A stretch of DNA of 64,000 nt from JBALVT01 sp965262875 (GCA_965262875.1 OZ253569.1:434001-498000); one strand, 5' to 3'. Shown: positions 44,326 to 54,187, numbered from the stretch's first letter. The notes: generated by a model from the letters alone, not told the origin. Program-made: numbers and translations.

Positions 44326-44625
44326 TTAATCTGAAGTACTGGGATAGACCGGTGCACGCTGCTGGGCAAAAGGTATTTGCGGAAACGGATAAAATTCACC
44401 CCAGTCGGCGCCAAAGCCCTGTGCCAGAGTCTGTCCGACGATTTCTTCGTAAACCGATGCCATCCGCTCACTAACAAGATCCGGTGTGAGTTCCCCCGCC
44501 AGAACAACAGCCTCCATCAGACCCTCGGCTCTCAACAGTTCGGACGGCGCCAAATCGCAGCCATCTAACAATGATCTGAACATCCTGCGCCAGCGCGATT
44601 CGAGTTCTATCAATACCTGGCTCAT
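44326..44625 (-). CDS. hypothetical protein
   Basis: A 99-residue soluble, mostly helical protein I do not recognise (MSQVLIELESRWRRMFRSLLDGC at the start, a proline-rich tail FYPFPQIPFAQQRAPVYP). The start at 44625 has GGAG about 10 nt upstream; a 14-codon-longer frame lacks a site. It converges with the GNAT gene, leaving 21 bp between stops, and is divergent from GGT. Confidence 0.6.
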   Translation of the reverse strand: MSQVLIELESRWRRMFRSLLDGCDLAPSELLRAEGLMEAVVLAGELTPDLVSERMASVYEEIVGQTLAQGFGADWGEFYPFPQIPFAQQRAPVYPSTSD

Positions 44626-44742
44626 TCGCACAATTCTCCGCGTTTTCAGTGGCATCCGCTCATGCATTTGCGCAGCTGGTATAGGACTGATGGGTGAGAA
44701 GGGTTAATATCTTGGCTGAATTTATACCACGGATATCCAATA

Positions 44743-46488
44743 GTGATTACCAAAAGACTCGCCGCAACTGCCCTCGCACTCTTCACACTCCTTTTTCATG
44801 TGGGGTCATCGCTCGCTGAACACAAGATCGCCAAGACCCCTATCATCGATTTTAAAAATCGTTTCGTTCCAACTATTGCACTCAACGGCATGGTGGTTGG
44901 CCCCGAGAAGTTAGCTGCCGAGGTGGGACTTTCCGTTCTCAAAGAGGGCGGCAATGCGGTAGACGCCGCGGTCGCTACCGGATTCGCCCTTGCCGTGACT
45001 TTCCCAAGGGCGGGTAACCTGGGCGGCGGTGGCTTTATGATGATCCACAATGCCGACAGCAATGAGCAAACTCTTATCGATTATCGTGAGACGGCACCCG
45101 CCAAAGCCTCCAGAGATATGTTTCTGGACGACAAAGGTGAACTGGATCGCGGCAAAGCTTATTTCAGCCGTCAATCATCGGGCGTTCCGGGCACGGTAGC
45201 CGGTTTGGTTTACGCGCTGGAAAAATACGGCAGCATGAGTCTGCGTGAAGTTATGGCCCCGGCGATCAGGCTGGCAGATAAAGGGTTTTCAGTCAGCTAT
45301 GCCCTCAACTATGAAATAGGCGCCCGAGCAGAGGGTCTGAAAAAGAATGTCGAGGCCAAAAGACTGTTTTTCAAATCCGACGGAAGCGCCTACGACATTG
45401 GCGATAAATGGCGCCAGCCCGATTTAGCCTGGACCTTAAAGCAAATAGCCAGGAAGGGGACGAAAGGCTTTTATCAGGGCAAAGTAGCGACGCGAATCGT
45501 GGAGGAAATGGAGGCTAACGATGGGCTGATTACAGCAGAGGACTTGGCAAATTATCGCGCAATAGAACGAAGTCCTGTTCGCGGGATTTACCGGGATTAC
45601 GAGATTGTTTCCACAGGACCACCCTCCTCCGGGGGCATCCACATTATTCAGATGCTGAACATTCTGGAAGGTTTCGATCTCAAGAGCATGGGTCACAACA
45701 GCGCCGCCTATCTTCACCACCTGACCGAAAGCATGAAGCTGGCCTATGCAGATCGCAGCCAATATCTTGCGGACACGGACTATTATCCGACGCCTGTTGA
45801 AAGGCTAATAGATAAATCCTACGCCGGCCTCCAGCGCAAACGAATCAACCCTGAACAAGCGACACCTGCAGCCGACATCGCGCCAGGTCGCGACCTGAAA
45901 ACCCAAAGCATGGATACCACGCACTATACCGTCGCTGACAAAGACGGCAATGTAGTGAGTAATACCTACACGCTCAATTTCAGTTTCGGCTCTCACATCG
46001 CTGTACCCGGCACGGGCATGTTGCTAAACAACGAGATGGCCGACTTCGCCACTAGGCCCGGTCACCCAAACCCCTTTGGATTGATTGAGGGCGAGGCCAA
46101 TCGCATTGAAGGTGGCAAGCGACCGCTGTCCTCAATGAGTCCGACGATGGTTTTTAAGGACGGCAAGCCGTGGCTAACGACCGGCAGCCCAGGTGGCAGC
46201 ACTATCATCACCTCGATATTGCAAACACTGCTGAACGCCATGGAATTTGACATGAACATTGCAGCCGCCGCAGCCGCAGCCAGAGTTCATCACCAGTGGC
46301 AGCCCGATAGTTTGATGGTAGAGTCCGGAGTTAGCCCGGACACCATCAAACTACTTGAGAACATGGGACACAGCGTCAGAATTGGAAACAGAACTCTGGG
46401 GCGCACTAACTCTATCGTTCAACAAGGCGACTGGCTTTACGGTGCGACCGATACGCGCAGGCCAGGGGGTTGGGTTGCAGGATATTAG
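44743..46488 (+). CDS. ggt: gamma-glutamyltranspeptidase
   Basis: A periplasmic enzyme that transfers or hydrolyses gamma-glutamyl groups, mainly from glutathione. The 581 residues begin with a signal peptide (1-25). The autoprocessing site is at Thr392 (MDTTHYTVADKDGNVVSNTYT), separating large and small subunits. GGGGFMMIH, GPPSSGGIH and SMSPTMVF motifs of the active site are present. A TTG-led extension upstream is not favoured; an alternative start is GTG at 44743. The amidohydrolase gene follows by 75 bp. Confidence 0.95.
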   Translation: MITKRLAATALALFTLLFHVGSSLAEHKIAKTPIIDFKNRFVPTIALNGMVVGPEKLAAEVGLSVLKEGGNAVDAAVATGFALAVTFPRAGNLGGGGFMMIHNADSNEQTLIDYRETAPAKASRDMFLDDKGELDRGKAYFSRQSSGVPGTVAGLVYALEKYGSMSLREVMAPAIRLADKGFSVSYALNYEIGARAEGLKKNVEAKRLFFKSDGSAYDIGDKWRQPDLAWTLKQIARKGTKGFYQGKVATRIVEEMEANDGLITAEDLANYRAIERSPVRGIYRDYEIVSTGPPSSGGIHIIQMLNILEGFDLKSMGHNSAAYLHHLTESMKLAYADRSQYLADTDYYPTPVERLIDKSYAGLQRKRINPEQATPAADIAPGRDLKTQSMDTTHYTVADKDGNVVSNTYTLNFSFGSHIAVPGTGMLLNNEMADFATRPGHPNPFGLIEGEANRIEGGKRPLSSMSPTMVFKDGKPWLTTGSPGGSTIITSILQTLLNAMEFDMNIAAAAAAARVHHQWQPDSLMVESGVSPDTIKLLENMGHSVRIGNRTLGRTNSIVQQGDWLYGATDTRRPGGWVAGY

Positions 46489-46563
46489 TTGCTGGTACGG
46501 CCAGCCCAATAGAATTGAGCATATTGCGAGACGCAGAAGATAAGTATCAACTGGAGATTTTTC

Positions 46564-48279
46564 ATGAGACCGATCTACAATATCGCACTGGCAGCGCTAC
46601 TGCCCTTTGCCGGCATCGCATCTGCAGCAGATGAACTCATCGTCTACACGGCGAAGAAAATTTTTACAATGGAACCGGCGGCACCCGAGGCCACAGCGGT
46701 TGCGGTACAAAATGGCCGCATTGTTGCGGTGGGTTCACTCGACTCCCTGTCGCCCTGGCTTGAAAGCAGATCGAGTAGCATAGATCGCAGCCTGCAAGAC
46801 AAAATTCTGATGCCAGGTTTTATAGAGCCCCACGTACACCCGTCGCTGCCCGCTGTGACTACCCAGTTCCCCTATCTGGCCCCGGATGATTGGACGCTAC
46901 CCACCGGAAAATTTCCCGGTGCAACCACACCCGAAGAATACGAAGCCAAATTGAAGGCACTAGCGGCCAAACATGACAATCCAGACATCCCGTTTATCGC
47001 CTGGGGTTACCACCCCCTGTGGCACGGTGAAGTTTACAAAGATACTTTAAACAAATGGTTTCCCGAGCAAGCGGTGATGCTGTGGCACCGTTCTTTTCAC
47101 GAAATCATAGGCAATGACGCCGCCTTCAAACTTCTCGGCATGACCGAGGACGACACCGTCGGACATGAAAAGGAAAGCGATTGGAGTCGCGGTCATTTCT
47201 GGGAGAACGGCCTCAAGGCGATGCTGCCCAGGATGCCTTTTCTACTTTCTCCTGAACGTTTTGGAAAGGGCATACAGAACTTTCTCAAGATGGCTCACAG
47301 CGGCGGCGTAACGACCGCATTGGACATGGGTACCGGTGTGTTTGGCTCGCCCGAGGCGGAAATCAATCTGATACGTGCCACCGCCGAAAAAACCCAAGCC
47401 CCAACACGCATCATACTAACTCCAATTATTAGCGATTTTTTATCACGTGGAAAATCCCCCGAACAGGCCCTCGAAGAAATCGAGCGTTGGCGCGAGGGTA
47501 ACTCCAGGCGAGTGATGTTAGACAAGCACTTCAAGCTTATGCTGGATGGGGCAATCTTTAGCGGGCTATCTCAAATGGGCCCGCCCGGATACATAGATGG
47601 CCACGAGGGGCAGTGGATGGCACCCCTTGAAGTAACTCAGAAATGGGCGAGTTTTTTCTGGGAAAAGGGCTATAAATTGCACGCCCACACCAACGGTGAC
47701 AAAAGTACAAAGGCATTCCTGAATATTCTGCGAACCTTGCAAAATGAGCACCCCAGGGTGGATCACCGTTTTACCCTGGAACACTTTGCCTACAGTACAG
47801 AGGATCAATCCAGGCAGCTTAAAGAGCTGGGGGCGGTAGTATCTGCAAACCCCTACTATCATTACATTCTGTCTGATATTTACAGCGAGAAGTGGCTCGG
47901 GCCGGATCGCGGTAACCAGATGGTCAGACTGGGCTCGCTGGCGCGACATGAAGTTCCGTTTACACTTCATTCCGACGCGCCGATGGCTCCACTTTCGCCC
48001 CTCACCCTGGCTTGGACCGCGGTGAATCGCGTCACCATTAACGGCAATTTAAATACCCCCCAGGAGCGAATATCCGTTGAGGCTGCAATGCGGGCTATCA
48101 CCATCGACGCCGCTTGGGTGATCGGCTGGGAGGATGAAATTGGTTCAATTCGCGCCGGGAAGAAGGCGGACTTTACGGTGCTCGAAAGCGATCCCTATCG
48201 CGCCGGAGCGAAGCGACTAAAAGACGTAAAAGTGTGGGGAACTGTCTTTGAGGGTGAAGTGTATCCCGTAGAGCGCTAG
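46564..48279 (+). CDS. exported amidohydrolase family 3 protein
   Basis: A 571-residue metal-dependent hydrolase of the YtcJ type with a signal peptide (1-22). The first metal motif is PGFIEPHVHP (about 86-95). LHAHTNGDKSTK and FTLHSDAPMAPLSPLTLAWTAVNR are the later metal and substrate segments, and GSIRAGKKADFTVLESDP is the C-terminal barrel signature. The substrate is unknown. It lies downstream of ggt on the same strand and overlaps the convergent DUF2288 gene by 4 bp. Confidence 0.9.
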   Translation: MRPIYNIALAALLPFAGIASAADELIVYTAKKIFTMEPAAPEATAVAVQNGRIVAVGSLDSLSPWLESRSSSIDRSLQDKILMPGFIEPHVHPSLPAVTTQFPYLAPDDWTLPTGKFPGATTPEEYEAKLKALAAKHDNPDIPFIAWGYHPLWHGEVYKDTLNKWFPEQAVMLWHRSFHEIIGNDAAFKLLGMTEDDTVGHEKESDWSRGHFWENGLKAMLPRMPFLLSPERFGKGIQNFLKMAHSGGVTTALDMGTGVFGSPEAEINLIRATAEKTQAPTRIILTPIISDFLSRGKSPEQALEEIERWREGNSRRVMLDKHFKLMLDGAIFSGLSQMGPPGYIDGHEGQWMAPLEVTQKWASFFWEKGYKLHAHTNGDKSTKAFLNILRTLQNEHPRVDHRFTLEHFAYSTEDQSRQLKELGAVVSANPYYHYILSDIYSEKWLGPDRGNQMVRLGSLARHEVPFTLHSDAPMAPLSPLTLAWTAVNRVTINGNLNTPQERISVEAAMRAITIDAAWVIGWEDEIGSIRAGKKADFTVLESDPYRAGAKRLKDVKVWGTVFEGEVYPVER

Positions 48280-48584
48280 CTCGATTTTAACTGCACCAAA
48301 ACCCAGGGCGGCGCCACCACCGCCCAAAAACCCTGATTGGACTCATACCATCCCAGGGCATCCGATTCGTTGACCGGGGCTATTTCTCCATCGGCAATCC
48401 ATTGCTGAAACTGATCGGTATTGTCCATGCCCAGCTGAACCGCAACTTCGATTAAATCCAGGGATTCTCCGACGCAGATAACACTGCCTTGCGCGTAGTA
48501 GGTCTGTAAATCATGCCAATGGATATGGGCTGTCTGATCGTGGTATTCCCTGCGCAGTAAATTCTCTCGCTCACCATCAACCAT
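48276..48584 (-). CDS. DUF2288 family protein
   Basis: A 102-residue protein of unknown function. The family pattern is HIHWHDLQTYYAQGSVICVGESLDLIEVAVQLGMDN followed by a C-terminal WAVVAPPWVLVQ. The start ATG at 48582-48584 overlaps the last eight bases of the metallo-beta-lactamase gene, a coupled arrangement; the longer upstream frame lies inside that gene and is rejected. Confidence 0.85.
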   Translation of the reverse strand: MVDGERENLLRREYHDQTAHIHWHDLQTYYAQGSVICVGESLDLIEVAVQLGMDNTDQFQQWIADGEIAPVNESDALGWYESNQGFWAVVAPPWVLVQLKSS

Positions 48585-49227
48585 AATTGGGATCGGCCAC
48601 GAAAGGGTTGGTCTGACGCTCCTGACCAAAAGTAGAGGTGGGGCCGTGGCCAGGTATAAAGGTAATCTCATCCCCCAACGGGAAAAGCTTGTCGCGAATA
48701 CTCGAGATTAATTCTTCGTGATTACCTTTTGGAAAGTCTGTCCTACCGATGGAGCCCTGAAACAGGACATCACCCACCCAGGCAACCTTTTGCTTTTCGT
48801 AAAGAAACACCACATGGCCCGGCGTGTGACCCGGGCAATGAAATACTTTTAAGCTCTGCTCTCCAACGGTAACCACGTCGCCTTCGTCTAGCCAACGATC
48901 TGGCACAAACGCATCTGCATGCGGAAATCCGGACATTTTGCACCATTCGGGCAATTTACCGATCCAGAAATCGTCCTCTAAATGCGGGCCTTCAATCGGT
49001 ATACCCAATTGTTTGCGCAACACATCAGAAGCCGCGCAGTGGTCCATGTGACCATGAGTGAGAATAACCTTCTCTACTGTGGCTTCCATTTTTTCCACTG
49101 CGGCAAGGATATTCTCAATGTCGCCTCCGGGGTCGACAATAGCCGCAAGGCCAGTGTCCTGGCATTTGATAATACTGCAGTTTTGTTGGTAGGCCGTGAC
49201 CGGCACGATGGTGACCTGGATGGTCAT
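48577..49227 (-). CDS. metallo-beta-lactamase-fold hydrolase
   Basis: A 216-residue cytosolic hydrolase of the YcbL/glyoxalase II-like group. The zinc motif THGHMDHCA (about 56-64), FHCPGHTPGHVVFLY, GDVLFQGSIGRTDFP and the C-terminal PGHGPTSTFGQERQTNPF are all present. Residues fit glyoxalase II or persulfide-dioxygenase-like chemistry; substrate unproven. Confidence 0.92.
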   Translation of the reverse strand: MTIQVTIVPVTAYQQNCSIIKCQDTGLAAIVDPGGDIENILAAVEKMEATVEKVILTHGHMDHCAASDVLRKQLGIPIEGPHLEDDFWIGKLPEWCKMSGFPHADAFVPDRWLDEGDVVTVGEQSLKVFHCPGHTPGHVVFLYEKQKVAWVGDVLFQGSIGRTDFPKGNHEELISSIRDKLFPLGDEITFIPGHGPTSTFGQERQTNPFVADPNYG

Positions 49228-49283
49228 TAATAAAGTCTTCTATACCTTCTATTGGCGAGCTATTTGCTGAGCTATTTTTCGGG

Positions 49284-50594
49284 CTACGTTACAGGAGTCG
49301 CCACAAGCTCATCGTCCTGGGGATCCATATCAGCTTTGGGATTGAGGTAAACGTCCTCATCAAATTGTTTTTCACTCTTACCGACAATAACCGAAACCGT
49401 CGCATCTCCGGTCACATTGACTGCCGTACGCACCATATCAAGCAAGCGATCCACACCGATAATGAGCGCTATTCCCTCCACCGGCAAACCCGCTTGCTCG
49501 AGCACCATCGCCAAGGTAATAAGGCCCACTCCCGGCACAGCGGCCGTTCCAATGGACGCTAGTGTGGCCGTAAGAATCACTGTGAGGAAAGCTGTCGCGG
49601 TCAAATCCACGCCGTAAACCTGAGCGATAAAAACGGTGGCGACGCCTTGCATGATAGCGGTGCCATCCATATTGATGGTCGCGCCCATAGGAACGGTGAA
49701 TCCTGCCACCGTATTGTGGACACCGAGGCGGCGTTCTACGGTGCGAAGCGTAATCGGCAGAGTCGCCCCCGATGAGGCGGTACTGAAGGCAAAGGCCCAA
49801 ACCGAACGCATTTTGCGTATCATAATTTGCGGAGAAAGGCCGGTAAAAGATTTCAGTAAAATGGGATAAACCACAAGCGCATGAATTAACAACACCGCCA
49901 GCACGGTGAGGAAATAGGCTCCCAGATCGAGAATCGCTCCTATTCCCATATTTGCAAACAACTTTGCAAGCAGGGCAAATACACCAAAGGGCGCCAGTGC
50001 CATCATTAAATCCACCATCCTCATTACGATGGCTTCCATATCCCTAAAGAACTGCGCTATGCGTTTGCCTTGCTCACCCGCGCGAGAGATCGCATAACCC
50101 AATAGCAAGGAGAACATAATGATCTGCAGCATCTTGCCTTCAGCCAATGCCGCAAACGGATTGGATGGAAAAATATCCACCAGTACATCAACTAAAGGTG
50201 GAGGAGCCGTGGCCGCGAAGCTGGCATCACCGGTCAATTCAACATGGGTACCCGGGCCGACCAACACCGCAAAGAACAGTGCCAAACTAATCGCGATAGC
50301 AGTTGTGGCCAGATAAAAAAGCAGCGTCTTGCCGGCGATTGGGCCCATTCGCGCGCTATCACCGAGTGAGCTGGAACCACAAATCAGTGACACCATCACC
50401 AGCGGTACCACTAACAGCTTTAAAGAGGCCACGAAGATTCGACCGACCAAGTCAAACAGACCGTCTATCAAGAAATTCTGGATCAATTGATGCACAGACG
50501 CAGCAACACCGGTGCTGTGAAGCATAAGATTGAGCAGTGAACCCAGTAAAATACCGGCCACCATGGATATCAAAATTTTGTTGGTTAAGGTCAC
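49284..50594 (-). CDS. dicarboxylate/amino acid:cation symporter
   Basis: A 436-residue inner-membrane symporter of the DAACS (GltP/DctA) family with about eight membrane helices and two re-entrant loops. The signatures are the serine-rich AFSTASSGATLPITL (HP1), GATINMDGTAIMQGV (helix 7) and the HP2 ASIGTAAVPGVGL. The cytosolic C-terminus is acidic. The start overlaps the stop of the small lipoprotein gene (ATGA). Likely substrates are glutamate, aspartate or C4-dicarboxylates. Confidence 0.94.
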   Translation of the reverse strand: MTLTNKILISMVAGILLGSLLNLMLHSTGVAASVHQLIQNFLIDGLFDLVGRIFVASLKLLVVPLVMVSLICGSSSLGDSARMGPIAGKTLLFYLATTAIAISLALFFAVLVGPGTHVELTGDASFAATAPPPLVDVLVDIFPSNPFAALAEGKMLQIIMFSLLLGYAISRAGEQGKRIAQFFRDMEAIVMRMVDLMMALAPFGVFALLAKLFANMGIGAILDLGAYFLTVLAVLLIHALVVYPILLKSFTGLSPQIMIRKMRSVWAFAFSTASSGATLPITLRTVERRLGVHNTVAGFTVPMGATINMDGTAIMQGVATVFIAQVYGVDLTATAFLTVILTATLASIGTAAVPGVGLITLAMVLEQAGLPVEGIALIIGVDRLLDMVRTAVNVTGDATVSVIVGKSEKQFDEDVYLNPKADMDPQDDELVATPVT

Positions 50595-50857
50595 TCGTTT
50601 TCTCCCTCGGCGGCATCGCTGGCGCAGGTGTCTGGTACAAAGCTGGCAACCGCATCATCGGCGCAGGCATTGCAGCCAGACGAATAGTCTTTGACGGCCC
50701 CGGCTATCAGAGTTGCGCAAACCGGTGAATATTCCATGGTGCAAACTTGTGGTCGGGGCGCGTTACAGATTTTGACCAAACTTGTCGCGGATGGTTCGTT
50801 GGTACTGCACCCTGCGCTCAGAAGCAGTATCAGGGATGCACCTGCAATAGACCACAT
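50591..50857 (-). CDS. small lipoprotein with Kazal-like cysteine pattern
   Basis: An 88-residue secreted lipoprotein: hydrophobic leader and lipobox LLSAGC at about 12-17. It then has CNAPRPQVCTMEYSPVCATLIAGAVKDYSSGCNACADD, a cysteine pattern close to Kazal-type domains (C-x5-C...PVC...GCNAC). Kazal domains inhibit serine proteases, but bacterial ones are little studied. Its stop overlaps the symporter start, so the two are coupled. GAAGAG precedes the ATG. Confidence 0.7.
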   Translation of the reverse strand: MWSIAGASLILLLSAGCSTNEPSATSLVKICNAPRPQVCTMEYSPVCATLIAGAVKDYSSGCNACADDAVASFVPDTCASDAAEGENE

Positions 50858-50930
50858 CGAACTCTTCGATTTTTATTAAGATGTAGCGGAAGTTGAAGAC
50901 TAGCACTGAAGAGCGTCAAACGCAACTCTT

Positions 50931-52333
50931 AGTCTTTTCCAATATGAAATGAGCCTGAAACCCGGGAATGTGGCGGAAGTTGATTCCAACATAAAATGAG
51001 CCTGAAATAGTCCTTGTAGTCGTTCATGATCAGCGGATGAAAACGATCATGAGCTTAGAACATCTGAATACCCTGGGTGCCATCAAACAGTTTCTCGACG
51101 GCACACAGGAAGTAGCCTCCAACGTGGCCACTGAGAAATCTGAACGCTATCGCTGGGTACAGAAGGCACTGGTGAAGCACCGATACTTACAGCTTGGCAA
51201 AACAGACCGGGGAACCGTCACCCGCTACCTGATAAAGGTAACCGGCTACTCCCTGGCCCAGACCAGGCGCCTGATACGCCAATACGTCAAAACAGGCACC
51301 GTCTCGGTGAAACCAGCTCGGCGTAATGGCTTCAAGCGCGCCTACACTGACGCCGATATACGCCTATTGGCGAGTATGGATGAGCGACATGGTCAGCCCA
51401 GCGGCGCGGTACTTAAAAAGCTCTGTGAGCGGGCTTATCAGCGCTTTGGCCAAGCCGACTATCGACGCCTGGCGGGTATTTCGGTTTCTCACCTGTACAA
51501 CCTGCGGGCCTCCAAGACCTACCAGAGGCAGCGCTGTGTCTTGACAAAGACACGACCTAAGGCCGCCTCTATTGGCCAGCGGCGCAAACCTTGCCCGAAC
51601 GATCAACCAGGCTATATCCGCATTGACTCTGTCCATCAAGGTGATCAGGACAAACGCAAAGGAATCTACCACGTCAATGCCGTGGATGAGGTGACACAGT
51701 TCCAGATCATCGTCACGCTGGAACGTATTAGCGAGGCGTTTATGCTGCCAGCCCTCAGGCAGATTCTGGCTGCCTTCCCCTTTAAAATACGGGGCTTTCA
51801 CGCAGACAATGGCGGCGAATATATCAACTACACCGTTGCTGAGCTTCTGGACAAGTTGCACATTGAATTTACCAAATCACGGCCCCGGCACAGTAACGAC
51901 AATGGTTTGGTTGAGAGTAAAAATGGCTCGGTCATTCGCAAACTCTATGGCTATACCCACATACCTCAGCAGTACGCCACGGATTTCACTGAACTCAATA
52001 GCCATCAAGTCTACCGATACGTCAATTTCCACCGGCCCTGCTATTTCCCCACCACCATTATTGATGAGAAGGGCAAGGAGCGGAAGAAATACCGCTACGA
52101 CGACATGATGACACCCTATGAGAAATTCCGCTCCCTGGCCAAACCCAGCCAATATTTAAAGCCGGGAATCACCTTTAGAAATCTGGATGCATTCGCCAAT
52201 GAAATGACGGACAATGAGGCCGCTGAACAACTAAATTCAGCACGAGATCACTTATTTCAGCAACTCCATGAGCGACTCAAGATAAGGGCTTAATACACCC
52301 TCCCTTCAGGCTCATTTCATATTGGAAAATACT
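50931..52333 (+). mobile_element. 1403-bp insertion sequence, copy B
   Basis: Same length, ends and encoded protein as 23673-25075, in the same orientation; no base difference was seen in the stretches compared. The duplication here is CTCTT (50926-50930 and 52334-52338), distinct from copy A, showing two separate insertions. It lies between the Kazal-like lipoprotein promoter region and the M20 peptidase stop. Confidence 0.92.
51037..52293 (+). CDS. integrase-core (rve) DDE transposase, copy B
   Basis: A 418-residue transposase identical in sequence to copy A at 23779-25035, with the same D, D, E residues (YIRIDSVHQGD, FHADNGGEY, GLVESKNG). The reading frame is intact. The identical copy suggests recent movement within this genome. 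Confidence 0.93.
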   Translation: MKTIMSLEHLNTLGAIKQFLDGTQEVASNVATEKSERYRWVQKALVKHRYLQLGKTDRGTVTRYLIKVTGYSLAQTRRLIRQYVKTGTVSVKPARRNGFKRAYTDADIRLLASMDERHGQPSGAVLKKLCERAYQRFGQADYRRLAGISVSHLYNLRASKTYQRQRCVLTKTRPKAASIGQRRKPCPNDQPGYIRIDSVHQGDQDKRKGIYHVNAVDEVTQFQIIVTLERISEAFMLPALRQILAAFPFKIRGFHADNGGEYINYTVAELLDKLHIEFTKSRPRHSNDNGLVESKNGSVIRKLYGYTHIPQQYATDFTELNSHQVYRYVNFHRPCYFPTTIIDEKGKERKKYRYDDMMTPYEKFRSLAKPSQYLKPGITFRNLDAFANEMTDNEAAEQLNSARDHLFQQLHERLKIRA

Positions 52334-52366
52334 CTCTTTTCATGAGCCTGACGGACAATCCTGCGG

Positions 52367-53761
52367 TTACTGCGCGCCCAATCGCATCATATTTACCGCG
52401 ATTTCAATGGATTTGTTAAAGCTCTCAATAGATATGTATTCGTTGGTTCCGTGCACTGAGGCCGTTTGAGCCGTAGTCGCTATAACACCATGAAATCGGT
52501 AATGATTATCTGCGACCGCCACATAGTGGCGCGAATCAGTCGCCCCGGGGAGCAAAGAGGGGATCACGATAGATTCCGGATACACCTTTTTGACCGCCTC
52601 GCTGATTACTGCGAAACCCCCATCCGGGTACTGGGCAACGGGCGCGCTACTATTCCAGGGGTCGAAACTAATCTGAATAGACTCATCCTCGATCAAGTCC
52701 TCGATATACTTCACCACCATGTCAGGTGTGTCGCCCGGTAACAGGCGGAAATTTATTTTGGCCTCGGCCATTTGAGGAACGACGTTTTCTTTTACTCCTG
52801 CGTTGAACATCGTCAATGCGGTGGTGGTGCGGACAAAGGAGTTGGTGACGGGGTCATCGGCCATGCTGTTTGCGACGATTGGGCCAGTCAACCACAAATT
52901 GTCGAATACGAAGCGATTGGGCTGGCTGGAGTAGGGGCCAAGTGCCTTCAGCATCGCCTCTACCGGCCCAACGAGGCGAGCCGGGAACGGGTTTTGCTCG
53001 ATCTTTGCCAGAGCTTCGGAAAGTCGCCCGATTGTGCTGACCGCCGGCGGTCTGGAGGAATGCCCTCCAGGGCCAGTCGCCGTTAGCGTGAGCGTCAGAT
53101 AGCTCTTCTCCGATACATTGATCATAGCCACGGGGCGATCCGGGAGCAGCGGATTGTCTGAGATCAGGAGACCACCCTCATCTAGCATCCAGGCAAAATG
53201 CATACCTTGCTCCTGAAGTCTAGCTGCCATAGCGACGGCACCTTCCGGGCCACTAATCTCCTCATCATGCCCAAAAGCGAACGTTATACCTCTACGAGGT
53301 TTAAAGCCGTCAGCGAGAAGACGCTGCGCTGCCTCCAATAAACCTATCAGCCCCTGCTTATCATCCAGAGTGCCACGACCATAGATATTGCCATCGCTAA
53401 TTTTTCCCTCAAACGGCGGATACGTCCAATCAGCCTCGGTGCCAGGCTCAACGGGCACAACATCCATATGCGCCGCAAAGAGAATCGGAGCGGCCTCAGG
53501 GTCGGATCCAGGCCAGCTCAGCAACAGGCTGTATCGATTGACCACCTCCACTTCCAACTCGGAAAAGACGCGGGGATAGGTTTCGCGCAGGAATGTGTGA
53601 AATTTGTCGAACTGATCATAATCAATCGTCGATCTATCCTGTCGACTGATCGTCTTGAAAGTTAGTGCCTGTGCCAGAGTCTCCGAAGGGGAGGCGTCGA
53701 GCCGGGTTGTCCAACTCGAAAGGGCTACGATCCCGAGGCCGAGCATTAGTAATCGATTCAT
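52367..53761 (-). CDS. exported M20-family metallopeptidase
   Basis: A 464-residue zinc peptidase of the carboxypeptidase Ss1/ArgE type. The start at MNRLLML gives a signal peptide (1-24). The first metal ligand is in FAAHMDVVPVEPG, the bridging Asp in IYGRGTLDDKQGL and the catalytic Glu pair in FGHDEEISGPEGA. A dimerisation-domain signature (GPGGHSSRPP) follows. It could process exported peptides or N-acyl amino acids. GGTAAGAAG lies just before the ATG. Confidence 0.9.
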   Translation of the reverse strand: MNRLLMLGLGIVALSSWTTRLDASPSETLAQALTFKTISRQDRSTIDYDQFDKFHTFLRETYPRVFSELEVEVVNRYSLLLSWPGSDPEAAPILFAAHMDVVPVEPGTEADWTYPPFEGKISDGNIYGRGTLDDKQGLIGLLEAAQRLLADGFKPRRGITFAFGHDEEISGPEGAVAMAARLQEQGMHFAWMLDEGGLLISDNPLLPDRPVAMINVSEKSYLTLTLTATGPGGHSSRPPAVSTIGRLSEALAKIEQNPFPARLVGPVEAMLKALGPYSSQPNRFVFDNLWLTGPIVANSMADDPVTNSFVRTTTALTMFNAGVKENVVPQMAEAKINFRLLPGDTPDMVVKYIEDLIEDESIQISFDPWNSSAPVAQYPDGGFAVISEAVKKVYPESIVIPSLLPGATDSRHYVAVADNHYRFHGVIATTAQTASVHGTNEYISIESFNKSIEIAVNMMRLGAQ

Positions 53762-53859
53762 CTTCTTACCGTACAAATAGTTAAGAGGCCTGATACCCAA
53801 AGTGGATCACCTTGCATTAGCGCAGACAAATAGTGTACCAGAGGGAAGTCTGAGGTAAT

Positions 53860-54051
53860 TTAGTCTTTCTTTTCGGGGTGTGAATCTTCGCCATCATGGA
53901 TGCGATTATAAATCTCTTCGCGATGGACAGAAACGTCCCGTGGAGCGTTAATGCCTATTCTCACCTGATTGCCCTTCACACCCAGAACAGTCACGGTAAT
54001 CTCTTCGCCTACCATCAGTGACTCACCCACTCTACGGGTTAATATCAGCAT
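53860..54051 (-). CDS. csrA: carbon storage regulator CsrA
   Basis: A small RNA-binding global regulator that blocks translation of targets carrying GGA motifs. The 63 residues start MLILTRRVGESLMVG and include VKGNQVRIGINAPRDVSVHREEI. The RNA-contact Arg44-type residue (VHREEIY) is present. It follows the broken lysC on the same strand, the conserved lysC-csrA order. Confidence 0.97.
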   Translation of the reverse strand: MLILTRRVGESLMVGEEITVTVLGVKGNQVRIGINAPRDVSVHREEIYNRIHDGEDSHPEKKD

Positions 54052-54187
54052 ACGTTACTCCTTCTTCTAAAACCGCCGTCAGCCCCTACTGACCCGGTAT
54101 CGTAAGATTCTCCACTCCTCCTGAGCAGACCCGCGATTCTACCCCAATAGTAGACCCTGACGTAGGGAAATACTAAGGAGATGTGTC

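Noticed and set aside
23673..52333. Composite transposon carrying the 26-kb interval
   Set aside because: The interior holds housekeeping genes, and each IS copy has its own target duplication, so they inserted separately.
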